The notes beneath the pieces were generated by a model, which did no database searches, was not told where the DNA came from, and saw only the letters and a program-made list of their open reading frames with translations. The translations under genes were made by a program, and so were the position numbers. Shown piece by piece: positions 1-8,610 of a stretch of DNA of 36,029 nucleotides. Each line of letters starts with the position of its first letter. Position 1 is the stretch's first letter. Source of the stretch: Parabacteroides sp. (GTDB taxonomy: Bacteria; Bacteroidota; Bacteroidia; Bacteroidales; Tannerellaceae); NCBI GenBank assembly GCA_020026285.1, contig JAHHQS010000022.1:1-36029 (forward strand), in the 5' to 3' direction.

Positions 1-114
1 TTTATTTATAATGCACAAGTAATGTTTACGAAATAGAATAGGGACAGAGTTTATGGGAATAGATTTATTTTGTTTTCTTTTTGTTTGAAGGGAAATTCAA
101 GAAAAATAGTATAA

Positions 115-148
115 TATATTTGTTCTCATATGTTATCTTTGTTCTCAT
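115..148 (+). promoter_or_regulatory. tandem promoter cores before the phosphoesterase gene
   Basis: Two 15-bp copies, TATATTTGTTCTCAT (115-129) and TATCTTTGTTCTCAT (134-148), differ at one base and lie 19 bp apart. Each begins with the Bacteroidota -7 consensus TAnnTTTG. No convincing TTTG -33 element is seen at the usual 19-21 bp upstream of either. They sit 24-57 bases before the ATG at 172, so either could start the mRNA. Confidence 0.5.
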
Positions 149-171
149 CTAATAATATAAAAACATAAAAT

Positions 172-1425
172 ATGTGTAAAAAAAATCGTTTGTCAGTGTT
201 ACTTCTTTTGTTGAGTGGCCTGTCATTATTAAGTTATGCTCAAAATGGGCAGAAGCAAACAAAAATCGAACAGGAAAAGCAGGAAATTATTAAGAAAGTA
301 ACTGAAAAATCAGAGCCTATTAAAATTAAGCACGGCCCTTATTTGCAGAATCTTAAAGAAACGGAAGTTACTATTGTATGGGAATCGAATTTGCCATCTC
401 GTGGTTGGGTGGAACTGGCTCCAGATGATGGTACTCATTTTTATCATATAGAACGTCCTGTCTATTTTGATACCAATAGCGGAATAAAGAAAACTTCTTA
501 TCTTCATGCGGTGAAGATAAAAAACTTAACTCCAGGAACTACTTATCGATACAGAGTGTCTTCGCAAGAAGTTCTGTCTCATAAAGGGAATAGAATCTAT
601 CTTGGTTTGACTGCATCTTCAGAAGTTTATTCAGAAAAACCTCTGACTTTTACAACAAATGACTCCAGGAAATCCGAAACATCATTTGTTATGCTAAATG
701 ATATTCACGAACGTGAAGATGATATTGCTCCTTTGTTGGAGGTAGCCGATTATAAAGATAAAGATTTGGTTATATACAATGGTGATATGTTATCTATCCT
801 GACTGACAGTGATCGAATTTTCAGAACATTCATGGATACAACCATAACTTTGTTTGCCAAAGAAAAGCCCATGTATTATGCCCGTGGAAATCATGAAACC
901 AGAGGTGCTTATGCCGAACATTTCCAAAAATATATTTCTCCATTGGAACCTCATTTATATTATATGTTTACTCAGGGACCGGTTTGTTTTGTCGTTTTAG
1001 ATACGGGTGAAGATAAACCTGACTCTTCTTTTGAATATTCCGGATTAGTCGAATTCGATAGTTACAGAACAGAGCAGGCTGCCTGGTTGGAAAAGGTAGT
1101 TCAGACTGATGAATATAAACAGGCAAGATTCAGAGTGATTATCGCACACATGCCTCCTGTTTCAGATAAGTCTCTTTGGCATGGACCACGGGATGTTTTA
1201 GAAAAATTTGTTCCCATATTAAACAAGGCCAATGTTGATTTGATGCTAAGTGGACATTTGCATCGATATGTTTATGTGGAGCCTTCATCAACAGTAAATT
1301 TCCCTGTCCTGATCAATGCCCATCGTACTGCTGTCAAAGCTGAAACAGCAGGAAATGACCTAAATGTAGAAGTTTTAGATTTAAAAGGGAAAGTTATAGA
1401 TAAGAAATCTTATAAAGCTAAGTGA
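172..1425 (+). CDS. secreted calcineurin-like metallophosphoesterase with purple-acid-phosphatase-type N-terminal domain
   Basis: Predicted exported phosphohydrolase of 417 aa; substrate unknown. Residues 1-23 form a hydrophobic signal peptide ending SYA-Q, so it should be periplasmic or surface located. Residues about 48-160 resemble the fibronectin-III-like domain that precedes the catalytic domain in purple acid phosphatases (motif TPGTTYRYRV). The catalytic metallophosphoesterase motifs follow in order: D177-x-H179, GD at 204-205, GNHE at 239-242, H326 and GHLH at 361-364, which together supply the two-metal site. The set is complete, so an active enzyme is likely. The ATG at 172 sits just after the tandem promoter cores and directly before the signal peptide. 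It ends 54 bases before mnmA, which appears to have its own promoter. Family assignment is firm; phosphatase versus phosphodiesterase activity cannot be told from sequence. Confidence 0.88.
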   Translation: MCKKNRLSVLLLLLSGLSLLSYAQNGQKQTKIEQEKQEIIKKVTEKSEPIKIKHGPYLQNLKETEVTIVWESNLPSRGWVELAPDDGTHFYHIERPVYFDTNSGIKKTSYLHAVKIKNLTPGTTYRYRVSSQEVLSHKGNRIYLGLTASSEVYSEKPLTFTTNDSRKSETSFVMLNDIHEREDDIAPLLEVADYKDKDLVIYNGDMLSILTDSDRIFRTFMDTTITLFAKEKPMYYARGNHETRGAYAEHFQKYISPLEPHLYYMFTQGPVCFVVLDTGEDKPDSSFEYSGLVEFDSYRTEQAAWLEKVVQTDEYKQARFRVIIAHMPPVSDKSLWHGPRDVLEKFVPILNKANVDLMLSGHLHRYVYVEPSSTVNFPVLINAHRTAVKAETAGNDLNVEVLDLKGKVIDKKSYKAK

Positions 1426-1445
1426 AGTATTTCCTTATTAATGTG

Positions 1446-1453
1446 TAACTTTG
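1446..1453 (+). promoter_or_regulatory. -7 promoter box of mnmA
   Basis: TAACTTTG matches TAnnTTTG. It lies 27 bases before the ATG at 1480, giving a leader of roughly 20 bases. Because the in-frame ATG at 1441 lies upstream of this box, the box argues for the 1480 start. The -33 element is not recognisable. Confidence 0.5.
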
Positions 1454-1479
1454 CAAACTGGAAAGAAAACAAAATTTTT

Positions 1480-2571
1480 ATGGAAATAGCAGCTTTGGTT
1501 TCAGGCGGAGTAGATAGTTCTGTCGTTGTACATATGTTGAAGGAAGCCGGATACGATCCGACAATCTTTTATATCCGTATTGGAATGGAAGATAAGGATG
1601 GATATATCGATTGTCCGGCTGAAGAAGATATCGAAATAACTTCTTATATTGCAAAGAAGTATGGATGCCGTTTCGAACAGGTTTCTTTGCATGACGAATA
1701 TTGGGAGAAAGTGGTTAGCTACACAATTGATTCTGTTAAGAGAGGCTTGACTCCTAATCCGGATATGATGTGCAATAAATTCATAAAATTTGGTTGCTTT
1801 GAAGAAAAATGGGGTAAGGATTTTGATAAAATAGCAACCGGACATTATGCAACTACAACAGAGCTTAATGGAAAGGTTTGGTTATCAACAGCCAAAGATC
1901 CGGTAAAAGATCAAACAGACTTTTTAGGGCAGATTACACGTTTACAGATTCAGAAATTAATGTTCCCTATCGGACATTTAATGAAGAGTGAGGTTCGTGC
2001 CATTGCTGAGGCTCAGAAATTGCCAAGTGCCAAAAGAAAAGATAGTCAGGGTATCTGTTTCTTGGGTAAAATAAATTATAATGATTTTATAGAACGTTAT
2101 TTAGGTAAGCGTGTCGGTAAAATTATTGAACTTGAAACAGGTAAGGTTCTGGGTAAACATAATGGATATTGGTTCCATACAATTGGCCAGCGTAAAGGCC
2201 TGGGGCTTAGTGGTGGACCTTGGTTCGTAATAAAGAAGGATATTCGTCGGAACATCATTTATGTATCGAATGGATATGATCCGGAAACCCAATATGGCAA
2301 AGTAATTAATATGCATGGGTTTGATTTCATAACAGAAGATATATGGGGTGAATTTGACGATCGGAAGGAAATCACTTTTAAAGTGCGTCATACTCCTGAA
2401 TTTACACATGGTTATATTAGACGTATTGGGGATGTTTATAGAATTGAGTCGGATGAAAAGATACAAGGTATAGCTCCTGGACAATATGGTGTGGTATATG
2501 ATAAGGATCATCATTTGTGTTTGGGGAGTGGTATGATTATAAATGAACCTGATAAGGATAGTAAGGCCTAA
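1480..2571 (+). CDS. mnmA: tRNA-specific 2-thiouridylase MnmA
   Basis: Catalyses ATP-dependent 2-thiolation of the wobble uridine (s2U34) of Lys, Glu and Gln tRNAs in the cytoplasm. The 363-aa product has the usual family length. The N-terminal PP-loop SGGVDSS (residues 8-14) binds ATP; the catalytic cysteines are C98 in NPDMMCN and C193 in SQGICFLG; the central [14 protein letters not shown] motif and the C-terminal [10 protein letters not shown] barrel segment are typical. I start at 1480 rather than the in-frame ATG at 1441, because the extra 13 residues precede the conserved N-terminus and contain the promoter box. A perfect hairpin follows the gene. Bacteroidota often carry more than one MnmA paralogue, and which one this is cannot be judged here. 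Confidence 0.95.
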   Translation: MEIAALVSGGVDSSVVVHMLKEAGYDPTIFYIRIGMEDKDGYIDCPAEEDIEITSYIAKKYGCRFEQVSLHDEYWEKVVSYTIDSVKRGLTPNPDMMCNKFIKFGCFEEKWGKDFDKIATGHYATTTELNGKVWLSTAKDPVKDQTDFLGQITRLQIQKLMFPIGHLMKSEVRAIAEAQKLPSAKRKDSQGICFLGKINYNDFIERYLGKRVGKIIELETGKVLGKHNGYWFHTIGQRKGLGLSGGPWFVIKKDIRRNIIYVSNGYDPETQYGKVINMHGFDFITEDIWGEFDDRKEITFKVRHTPEFTHGYIRRIGDVYRIESDEKIQGIAPGQYGVVYDKDHHLCLGSGMIINEPDKDSKA

Positions 2572-2664
2572 AAAATTGGATTAATATCCTTTATTGTGCC
2601 AGTCATTACAGAATTTGCAAATGGACATGCTGATGAGGCGGTTCGTTATTCGGATAAAAATATA

Positions 2665-2696
2665 AATACTTATTTCTTTCCTAAGAAATAAGTATT
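2665..2696. terminator. perfect hairpin between mnmA and hisS
   Basis: A perfect 14-bp inverted repeat (2665-2678 with 2683-2696) closes a 4-base TCCT loop. No strong T-run follows, only the A/T-rich ATAAAAATTTT. It is probably the mnmA terminator, but it lies 13 bases before the hisS -7 box, where a -33 element would be expected, so a regulatory role is possible. Confidence 0.6.
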
Positions 2697-2709
2697 AGAA
2701 TAAAAATTT

Positions 2710-2717
2710 TACTTTTG
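2710..2717 (+). promoter_or_regulatory. -7 promoter box of hisS
   Basis: TACTTTTG fits TAnnTTTG and stands 34 bases before the hisS ATG. The region where -33 should lie overlaps the right arm of the hairpin 2665-2696. Confidence 0.5.
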
Positions 2718-2751
2718 TAAGATAAATAAAAAAACAATATAGAGGGTAAAT

Positions 2752-4110
2752 ATGCAGAAACCATCCATACCTAAGGGTACAAGAGATTTTTCGCCAGAAG
2801 AAATGGCGAAACGTAATTATATATTTAATACAATTCGTGACGTTTATCATTTATACGGATTTCAACAGATTGAAACTCCAGCCATGGAAAATCTATCTAC
2901 ATTGATGGGAAAGTATGGTGAGGAAGGTGATAAATTATTATTCAAGATATTAAATTCAGGAGATTGTTTTTCTGGAATTTCTGATGAAGAACTGGTTGAA
3001 AAGAATGCTGTAAGATTCGCTGCAAAAGCTTGTGAAAAAGGTTTGCGCTACGATTTGACAGTACCTTTTGCTCGTTTTGTTGTTCAGCATAGAAATGAAA
3101 TCTCTTTCCCTTTCAAACGTTATCAGATTCAACCTGTTTGGCGTGCTGACCGACCACAAAAGGGACGTTATCGTGAATTCTATCAGTGTGATGGAGATGT
3201 TGTCGGATCAAATTCTTTAATTAATGAAGTGGAATTGATCCAGATTATGGATGAAGTCTTTCATCGTTTTGGTATCCGTGTTTGTATTAAGATGAATAAT
3301 CGAAAGATTTTGTCTGGTATTGCGGAAATTCTAGGAGCAGCTGATAAAATTGTCGATATAACTGTTGCAATTGACAAGTTGGATAAGATTGGCTTGGAAA
3401 AAGTGAACGAAGAGTTACAGATGAAAGGTCTGTCTGAAGAAGCTATTCAGAAACTTCAGCCGGTAATTATGTTAAGCGGAACTAATCGTGAGAAGATTGC
3501 TTCATTGAAAGAGATCCTTGCAACTTCAGAAACAGGAGTGAAAGGTATTGAAGAAATGGAATTCATTTTGGATCGTATTGAAAAATTAAATCTTGGAGCT
3601 GAATTGGAATTGGATTTGACATTGGCTCGTGGATTGAATTATTATACAGGTGCTATCTTCGAAGTGAAAGCGTTAGATGTTCAGATAGGAAGTATTACAG
3701 GAGGTGGTCGTTATGATAACCTGACTGGTGTTTTCGGTATGGACGGTGTTTCAGGAGTCGGTATTTCTTTTGGTGCAGATCGTATATTTGATGTTTTAAA
3801 TCAATTGGATCTATATCCTAAAGATGCGTTAATGACAACTCAGTTGTTGTTCGTCAATTTTGGTGAAAAGGAAGAAGCTTATTTATTGCCATTAATTGCT
3901 CAGGTTCGTGCGGCAGGAATCCGTTCTGAATTATATCCGGAATCAGCTAAAATGAAGAAACAGATGAGTTATGCTGACAATAAGAAAATTCCTTTTGTAG
4001 CTATTGTTGGTGAAACAGAAATGTCTGAAGGTAAAATCAATTTAAAGAATATGATTACAGGTGAACAGTCTATGGTTACCTTAAATGAATTGATTGATCT
4101 GTTCAAATAA
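2752..4110 (+). CDS. hisS: histidyl-tRNA synthetase
   Basis: Charges tRNA-His with histidine; class II synthetase, cytoplasmic dimer, 452 aa. Seen near the N-terminus: PKGTRDFSP and motif 1 around [13 protein letters not shown]. The [12 protein letters not shown] segment, motif 2 ([23 protein letters not shown]), the histidine-specific [10 protein letters not shown] segment, GGGRYDNL and motif 3 ([11 protein letters not shown]) follow in order, with a C-terminal anticodon-binding domain. The ATG at 2752 is preceded by AGAGGG 8 bases upstream, one of the few Shine-Dalgarno-like sequences in the window. It has its own promoter core and a strong terminator, so it looks monocistronic. Confidence 0.96.
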   Translation: MQKPSIPKGTRDFSPEEMAKRNYIFNTIRDVYHLYGFQQIETPAMENLSTLMGKYGEEGDKLLFKILNSGDCFSGISDEELVEKNAVRFAAKACEKGLRYDLTVPFARFVVQHRNEISFPFKRYQIQPVWRADRPQKGRYREFYQCDGDVVGSNSLINEVELIQIMDEVFHRFGIRVCIKMNNRKILSGIAEILGAADKIVDITVAIDKLDKIGLEKVNEELQMKGLSEEAIQKLQPVIMLSGTNREKIASLKEILATSETGVKGIEEMEFILDRIEKLNLGAELELDLTLARGLNYYTGAIFEVKALDVQIGSITGGGRYDNLTGVFGMDGVSGVGISFGADRIFDVLNQLDLYPKDALMTTQLLFVNFGEKEEAYLLPLIAQVRAAGIRSELYPESAKMKKQMSYADNKKIPFVAIVGETEMSEGKINLKNMITGEQSMVTLNELIDLFK

Positions 4111-4135
4111 GTGAATTTTTTTTCATGAATATAAG

Positions 4136-4169
4136 AATTGCAGCTGATGAATGATTAGCTGCAATTTTT
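4136..4169 (+). terminator. rho-independent terminator of hisS
   Basis: A perfect 10-bp stem AATTGCAGCT / AGCTGCAATT (4136-4145 with 4157-4166), an 11-base loop and a T-run that overlaps the stem end. It is 25 bases after the hisS stop. Confidence 0.85.
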
Positions 4170-4194
4170 GTAAAGTATATAATCAAAAAACATA

Positions 4195-5673
4195 ATGAAT
4201 ATAAAATTATCAACGATTGGATTTTCCTTACTGGGAATGGTCGCTTGTAATAAAGTTCCAGAAATACAGATGGTAACATCTACAGAAGATTCTTGTTGGC
4301 AGCAACCTGTTGAATTGTCAGCTGTAGATAAAGATCTGCAGGCTGTTTCTATAATTAATACAGCAAATGTAGAACAGCAGATAGAAGGTTTTGGCGCTTG
4401 CTTTAATGAATTAGGCTGGACTTCACTAAGTAAGTTATCTGCCGGAGATAAGGAAAGTGTAATTAAGGAGTTATTTGAGCCAAATACTGGAGCTGGTTTT
4501 ACTATTTGTCGTATGCCTGTTGCTGCAAATGACTTTTCTAGAGATTGGTATTCTTACAATGAACAGGAGGGTGATTTCGAAATGAAATCATTCAGCATCT
4601 CTAATGATAGGGAAACATTAATTCCTTTTATTCACAGTGCTTTGAAATATAATGGCGATTTAAAGTTGTGGGCTTCCCCTTGGTCTCCACCGTCATGGAT
4701 GAAGCATAATAGACATTATGCAAGTACTTCGACAGATAGAACTGCTAAAAAACTAAGAAAGAAACTTCAGGCTGGCGAAGAGACTTATAGTGCAAAGATT
4801 ATCGAAAATGGATTACCTGTAGAAAGAGAAGGTTTTGAAGGAACAGATATGTTTATTCGTAAACCAGCGTACCTGAAAGCTTATGCTCTTTATTTTTCTA
4901 AATTTATTGAGGCTTATAAGAATGAAAACATAAAGATTTCAATGGTGATGCCTCAGAATGAATTTAACTCTGCTCAGATTTTTCCCAGTTGTTGTTGGAC
5001 TGCTGCCGGATTGGCTGAATTTGTAGGTGATTATTTAGGTCCGGCCATGGAGGAAAAGGGAGTGGAAGTTATGTTTGGTACAATGGAACGCCCAAATGCC
5101 GCTTTGGTTGATACAATCTTAACAGATTCTGAATGTAAGAAATATGTTAAAGGAGTTGCTTTTCAATGGGCCGGTAAAAATTCTATAGCATCAATTCATC
5201 AGCGTTATCCTGGAATGAAATTATACCAGAGCGAACAGGAATGTGGTGATGGAAAGAATACTTGGAATTCAGCCATGTATGCATGGAGTTTGATGCAACA
5301 TTATTTGAACAATGGTACCACCGCCTATTTATATTGGAATATCTCTTTGGAAGAAGGTGGTATCAGTCGCTGGGGATGGGCTCAGAATTCATTAGTCGTG
5401 GTTGATGCAGATAAAAAAACATTTCGATATACTCCTGAATATTACGTGATGAAACATGTCAGTCACTTTGTTAAACCAGGAGCTAAAAAGTTGAAAATAG
5501 AGGGAGAGCGGAAAGGTCTGCTTTCATTCGTAAATCCTGATGGAAATGTCGTAGTTGTTATTTCAAATGAAACAGCTGATGAAAAAATATATCCTATATC
5601 CATAGATGGAAAGGTTTATGCTCCGAAATTAGCGGCCAATTCATTAAATACATTAGTTCTGGATGAAAAATGA
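4195..5673 (+). CDS. glycoside hydrolase family 30 lipoprotein (glucosylceramidase-like)
   Basis: Predicted retaining beta-glycosidase of clan GH-A; GH30 members cleave beta-glucosidic, beta-1,6-glucan or beta-xylosidic bonds, and the substrate is not decidable here. The 492-aa product starts with a short lipoprotein signal ending MVAC (C18), so it is likely anchored at the cell envelope. GH30 landmarks: IEGFGACFNELGW (63-75), RMPVAANDFSRDWYSY (106-121), LWASPWSPPSWMK (158-170), acid/base E256 in MPQNEF and nucleophile E347 in YQSEQECG, aligned to ASEACVG of human glucocerebrosidase from memory. The C-terminal beta-sandwich starts near HVSHFVKPGAKKL. There is no SusC/SusD pair next to it, so it is not in a visible polysaccharide-utilisation locus. 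No TAnnTTTG box is seen between the hisS terminator and the start. Confidence 0.9.
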   Translation: MNIKLSTIGFSLLGMVACNKVPEIQMVTSTEDSCWQQPVELSAVDKDLQAVSIINTANVEQQIEGFGACFNELGWTSLSKLSAGDKESVIKELFEPNTGAGFTICRMPVAANDFSRDWYSYNEQEGDFEMKSFSISNDRETLIPFIHSALKYNGDLKLWASPWSPPSWMKHNRHYASTSTDRTAKKLRKKLQAGEETYSAKIIENGLPVEREGFEGTDMFIRKPAYLKAYALYFSKFIEAYKNENIKISMVMPQNEFNSAQIFPSCCWTAAGLAEFVGDYLGPAMEEKGVEVMFGTMERPNAALVDTILTDSECKKYVKGVAFQWAGKNSIASIHQRYPGMKLYQSEQECGDGKNTWNSAMYAWSLMQHYLNNGTTAYLYWNISLEEGGISRWGWAQNSLVVVDADKKTFRYTPEYYVMKHVSHFVKPGAKKLKIEGERKGLLSFVNPDGNVVVVISNETADEKIYPISIDGKVYAPKLAANSLNTLVLDEK

Positions 5674-5725
5674 AGAAAGTCAGTACATTCAGGAATGTTC
5701 TGGCTAAACTTTTGAAATAGTCAAG

Positions 5726-5762
5726 AAAAAGTAGTCGTTTGTTATATACGACTACTTTTTTT
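5726..5762 (+). terminator. terminator after the GH30 gene
   Basis: A perfect 13-bp stem (5726-5738 with 5748-5760; core GTAGTCGT / ACGACTAC), a 9-base loop and a run of seven T. Confidence 0.88.
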
Positions 5763-5765
5763 ATG

Positions 5766-5773
5766 TACATTTG
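5766..5773 (+). promoter_or_regulatory. -7 promoter box of the TIM-barrel gene
   Basis: TACATTTG fits TAnnTTTG, directly after the previous terminator and 31 bases before the ATG at 5805. A TTTG at 5738-5741 is 24 bp upstream, longer than the usual 19-21. Confidence 0.5.
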
Positions 5774-5804
5774 CTATGTTATTTAATCTTATAATTCTAA
5801 TTAA

Positions 5805-6659
5805 ATGGATAGTACAAGAAGAAAATTTTTCAAACAGACTTTGGCCGGTGCTGTATTGTTAAGTACAACTTCAGCTGCTAGTGCAGGTGAATTGACTATG
5901 CAGCCAAAAGCAAAGGCTCCAAAAGCTGTTAATCCTTTTCATTTGGGAATGGCGGGTTTTACATTTGTAAATTTTGATTTGAATACAACCCTTCGTACCA
6001 TGCAGCAATTGGATGTTCATTATTTGTGTATTAAAGATTTCCATCTTCCTATGGATAGTACAGATGAACAAATAAAATCATTTCATGCCCGTTGTGCGGA
6101 ATATGGTGTGACAGGTTATGCTGTTGGTCCAATTTATATGAAGTCGGAAGCCGAGATTGATAAAGCTTTTGAATATGCAAAACGAGTAGGAGTTAAAACG
6201 ATAGTTGCAGTTCCTAATTATGAGCTTTTACCATATGTTGACAAAAAGGTTAAAGAATATGATTTCCGAATAGCTATTCATTTACATGGGCCAGATATTA
6301 AAATCTTTCCTGATGCAACAGATGTCTGGGAACATACAAAAGATTTAGATCCTCGTATTGGTATGTGTTTTGATATCGGCCATGATTTGAGAAATGGCTG
6401 TGATCCGGTTCAGGATATGCTGCGTTATCATTCACGCATATTTGACATGCATTTGAAAGATGTTACCGATGCTTCAAAAGCTGGTCGCGGTATACAGATA
6501 GGACGAGGTAAAATTGACTTTAAAGGATTGGTTAAAGCCATGAGAAAAGTAAATTATACCGGAATGTGTAGTTTGGAATATGAAAAAGATATGAAAGATC
6601 CTTTCTTGGGTATTGCAGAATCTATAGGATATTTCAAAGCTGTTTGTGATGAAAAATAA
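5805..6659 (+). CDS. Tat-exported sugar phosphate isomerase/epimerase-like TIM-barrel protein
   Basis: Belongs to the xylose-isomerase-like TIM-barrel (AP endonuclease 2) family. Such secreted members in Bacteroidota are usually annotated as sugar phosphate isomerases/epimerases, with real substrates mostly unknown. The 284-aa product begins with a twin-arginine signal (RRKFFK at 5-10, hydrophobic stretch, then ASA-G near 25-28), so a folded, metal-loaded protein is likely exported. Candidate metal or catalytic residues are H159/H161 in IHLHG, D190 and H193 in CFDIGHD, H216 in DMHLKD and E258 in SLEYEKD, in the order expected for the family. It is separated from the GH30 gene by a terminator and its own promoter. 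The next gene begins 31 bases later without a visible promoter, so the two are probably co-transcribed. Confidence 0.85.
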   Translation: MDSTRRKFFKQTLAGAVLLSTTSAASAGELTMQPKAKAPKAVNPFHLGMAGFTFVNFDLNTTLRTMQQLDVHYLCIKDFHLPMDSTDEQIKSFHARCAEYGVTGYAVGPIYMKSEAEIDKAFEYAKRVGVKTIVAVPNYELLPYVDKKVKEYDFRIAIHLHGPDIKIFPDATDVWEHTKDLDPRIGMCFDIGHDLRNGCDPVQDMLRYHSRIFDMHLKDVTDASKAGRGIQIGRGKIDFKGLVKAMRKVNYTGMCSLEYEKDMKDPFLGIAESIGYFKAVCDEK

Positions 6660-6690
6660 TACGAAAAGTATTGTCTAAAATAATTTGAGC

Positions 6691-7728
6691 ATGAAAAAGG
6701 AGATTGTCTTGAGTTTGTTGTCTCTGATGTTGACAGCGTGTGGTGGTATTAGTTATATGGGGATTGAAACAAGAAATCCGGGAGAAGTAACATTCCCTAA
6801 AGATGTTCGGAAGGTGTTGGTGGTAAATAATGCTATGGCACAATCTGAAGATTCTGGATATACTTATTCTCTTTTGGGTGTTGTACAGGATACTGCACGT
6901 GCAAAAGTGGATAGTGCCTTGTTTGATCTTTGTTCTGCTGCAGGTATGTCCATTTTAGATGCTTCTTTTTTTGAGGATGTTCTCCTTTTTCATGATCCTT
7001 TACGAACAGATAATAGTGGCCCGGGTGATGTAAAGCTGACTAATCAGCAAGTGGAGGAGCTTTGTCGCTCAAATGGAGTTGATGCTGTCATATCTCTTGA
7101 TAAAATGTTTTTTGATATGAAGCGTAAGGATGAGAATTTAGGAGCTGGTTATCTTTCTGGAAATATACTTATAAAAATGAAAGGTATTATGCGTGCTTAT
7201 ATTCCTGAACGTGCACAGCCATTGGCTTCTATCTTAATTGAAGATTCTGTTCGTTTTGAACAAGCTGCTGAAAATCTGAAAATATTGAACTATTACATGC
7301 CGACAGCTACAGAAGCTCTACGCTATGCAGCATCAGCAATAGGACCGAAAGTGGCGGAATATTTTGTTCCTCATTGGTCTGAAGAAAGTCGTTGGTATTA
7401 TAGTAATTCGAATTCTCGCTGGAAAGAAGCTTCAGCTTATGCTGCAGCAGGCAAGTGGAAAGCTGCTTCTGCTGTTTGGGAACGTTTGTATGAAAAGACA
7501 TCGTCTAAATCAAAACAGGCTCAGATCGCTTCAAATATTGCTTTATGTAAGGAAATGAATACAGATCTGGAATCAGCCTATGATTGGGCTCAGAAAGCAT
7601 ATAGCTATTTTATCGAAATAGAGGGTTCTGAAGGAGAAAACGCCCGGTTACTGAAAGCTTATTCAGAAGTTTTGAAAAATAGAATTTTGGCAGATAAAAA
7701 ACTAAATATTCAAATTGGTAGTAATTGA
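6691..7728 (+). CDS. DUF6340-like lipoprotein with TPR-like C-terminus
   Basis: Function unknown. The 345-aa product starts with a lipoprotein signal (hydrophobic LSLLSLML then TAC, Cys about residue 17 from this ATG). Residues about 30-190 form an alpha/beta region (VRKVLVVNNAMAQ, GVDAVISLDKMFFD) resembling the Bacteroidales DUF6340 family; I recall this family rather than having searched it. The C-terminal 110 residues are Ala-rich helical pairs (AAAGKWKAASAVWERLYEK, SAYDWAQKAYSYF) that look like TPR repeats. I take the ATG at 6691, since the in-frame TTG at 6685 adds only two residues. It lies 31 bases behind the TIM-barrel gene and probably shares its transcript. Confidence 0.72.
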   Translation: MKKEIVLSLLSLMLTACGGISYMGIETRNPGEVTFPKDVRKVLVVNNAMAQSEDSGYTYSLLGVVQDTARAKVDSALFDLCSAAGMSILDASFFEDVLLFHDPLRTDNSGPGDVKLTNQQVEELCRSNGVDAVISLDKMFFDMKRKDENLGAGYLSGNILIKMKGIMRAYIPERAQPLASILIEDSVRFEQAAENLKILNYYMPTATEALRYAASAIGPKVAEYFVPHWSEESRWYYSNSNSRWKEASAYAAAGKWKAASAVWERLYEKTSSKSKQAQIASNIALCKEMNTDLESAYDWAQKAYSYFIEIEGSEGENARLLKAYSEVLKNRILADKKLNIQIGSN

Positions 7729-7741
7729 TTTATTTTTTTGC

Positions 7742-7749
7742 TACTTTTG
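7742..7749 (+). promoter_or_regulatory. -7 promoter box of the acidic-protein gene
   Basis: TACTTTTG fits TAnnTTTG, 29 bases before the ATG at 7779 and just after the upstream stop. It makes an ATG at 7725 (overlapping the previous gene) an unlikely start. Confidence 0.5.
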
Positions 7750-7778
7750 ATAAATCAAAGAAAATAAAGTTTAAAGTT

Positions 7779-8240
7779 ATGGCAGCAGGTCCGTCTCAAT
7801 TACAATCGGTATTAGAATCATTCTTTACATCCACAATCAAGAAAATGTTGGATGACAATAAATATGCAGATATTAGTGATATTTATGTTCAGGCTGATCC
7901 GGAAAATGGAGAATTGTTGGTTTATGATGAAACTGAAAAATTAGTTGATAAGACAATTATTTTTAGTTGGGTAAAAAATACGGAAGAAGAAGAGGCCTTT
8001 AATAAACGGGTTGCAACTTCAGTCAAGAAAGCATTGAATGTTATTGTGACAACCGGAATTTTTGATAATCCTCAGTTTTTAAAGCCGTTGTCTGTCAGTT
8101 TGACCGATGATACTTTTGGGGTGATAGAGGAACTTTTGTTTTTAGATGACGATACATTTAGATTGGATGATCCGTTATTGAAAGATTTGGATTCTGATTT
8201 GGATGAATTTCTGGCAAAACTTCTTTCAGATGTCAATTAG
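7779..8240 (+). CDS. conserved-looking acidic protein of unknown function
   Basis: I do not recognise this 153-aa protein. It starts MAAGPSQLQSVLESFF, with no signal peptide or membrane segment, so it should be cytoplasmic. A predicted alpha/beta body runs to about residue 110, and the last 40 residues are strongly acidic (for example FLDDDTFRLDDPLLKD). The frame could be opened 18 codons upstream at 7725, but that part overlaps the previous stop and contains the promoter box. The gene ends 38 bases before tRNA-Thr, and the tRNA promoter lies across its last codons. Codon use resembles the neighbours. Confidence 0.7.
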   Translation: MAAGPSQLQSVLESFFTSTIKKMLDDNKYADISDIYVQADPENGELLVYDETEKLVDKTIIFSWVKNTEEEEAFNKRVATSVKKALNVIVTTGIFDNPQFLKPLSVSLTDDTFGVIEELLFLDDDTFRLDDPLLKDLDSDLDEFLAKLLSDVN

Positions 8241-8254
8241 ACTTTATAACTTTG
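8224..8254 (+). promoter_or_regulatory. promoter of tRNA-Thr
   Basis: TTTC (8224-8227, one mismatch to TTTG), a 19-bp spacer and TAACTTTG (8247-8254) give one of the best two-part Bacteroidota promoters in the window. The -33 element lies inside the end of the upstream coding sequence. Start of transcription is expected near 8260. Confidence 0.65.
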
Positions 8255-8277
8255 CTTCGCTTTAAATAAAAGTGATT

Positions 8278-8350
<73 letters not shown>

Positions 8351-8354
8351 CGAT

Positions 8355-8387
8355 AAGCAGTTGTCTTTAATGATAGCTGCTTTTTTT
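8355..8387 (+). terminator. terminator of tRNA-Thr
   Basis: An 11-bp stem (8355-8365 with 8372-8382, two G-T wobbles), a TTTAAT loop and a T-run to 8387, starting 5 bases after the tRNA. Confidence 0.8.
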
Positions 8388-8548
8388 ATACTATTAATGA
8401 TCGAGATATTATTTTAATCATGACTATATGCGATATGTAAACGACCATCATTAGTATAAATGGAGAGACTTTAATGAATATAGTTCTCAATTTGATGGAT
8501 TTCAGCAGTTTTATTACAGATAAAAATAGTTCTGCAGCAGAAAAGTAT

Positions 8549-8556
8549 TACCTTTG
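8549..8556 (+). promoter_or_regulatory. -7 promoter box of the DASS transporter
   Basis: TACCTTTG followed by C is a very typical Bacteroidota core. It predicts a leader of about 50 bases before the ATG at 8611 and excludes the in-frame TTG at 8554, which overlaps the box. The preceding 8388-8548 holds no convincing gene. Confidence 0.6.
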
Positions 8557-8610
8557 CACCTGTTTGAGAAAACTAATTTTGAATTTAATAATTTAAACCT
8601 TAAAATATCC

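Noticed and set aside
2572..2691. Open frame of 39 codons continuing in phase after the mnmA stop
   Set aside because: mnmA already has a complete C-terminus; an open run of this length is not rare by chance, there is no start signal, and the frame ends in the hairpin.
4195..6659. Polysaccharide-utilisation locus around the GH30 and TIM-barrel genes
   Set aside because: No SusC/SusD pair, sensor or further glycosidase is adjacent, and a terminator separates the two genes.
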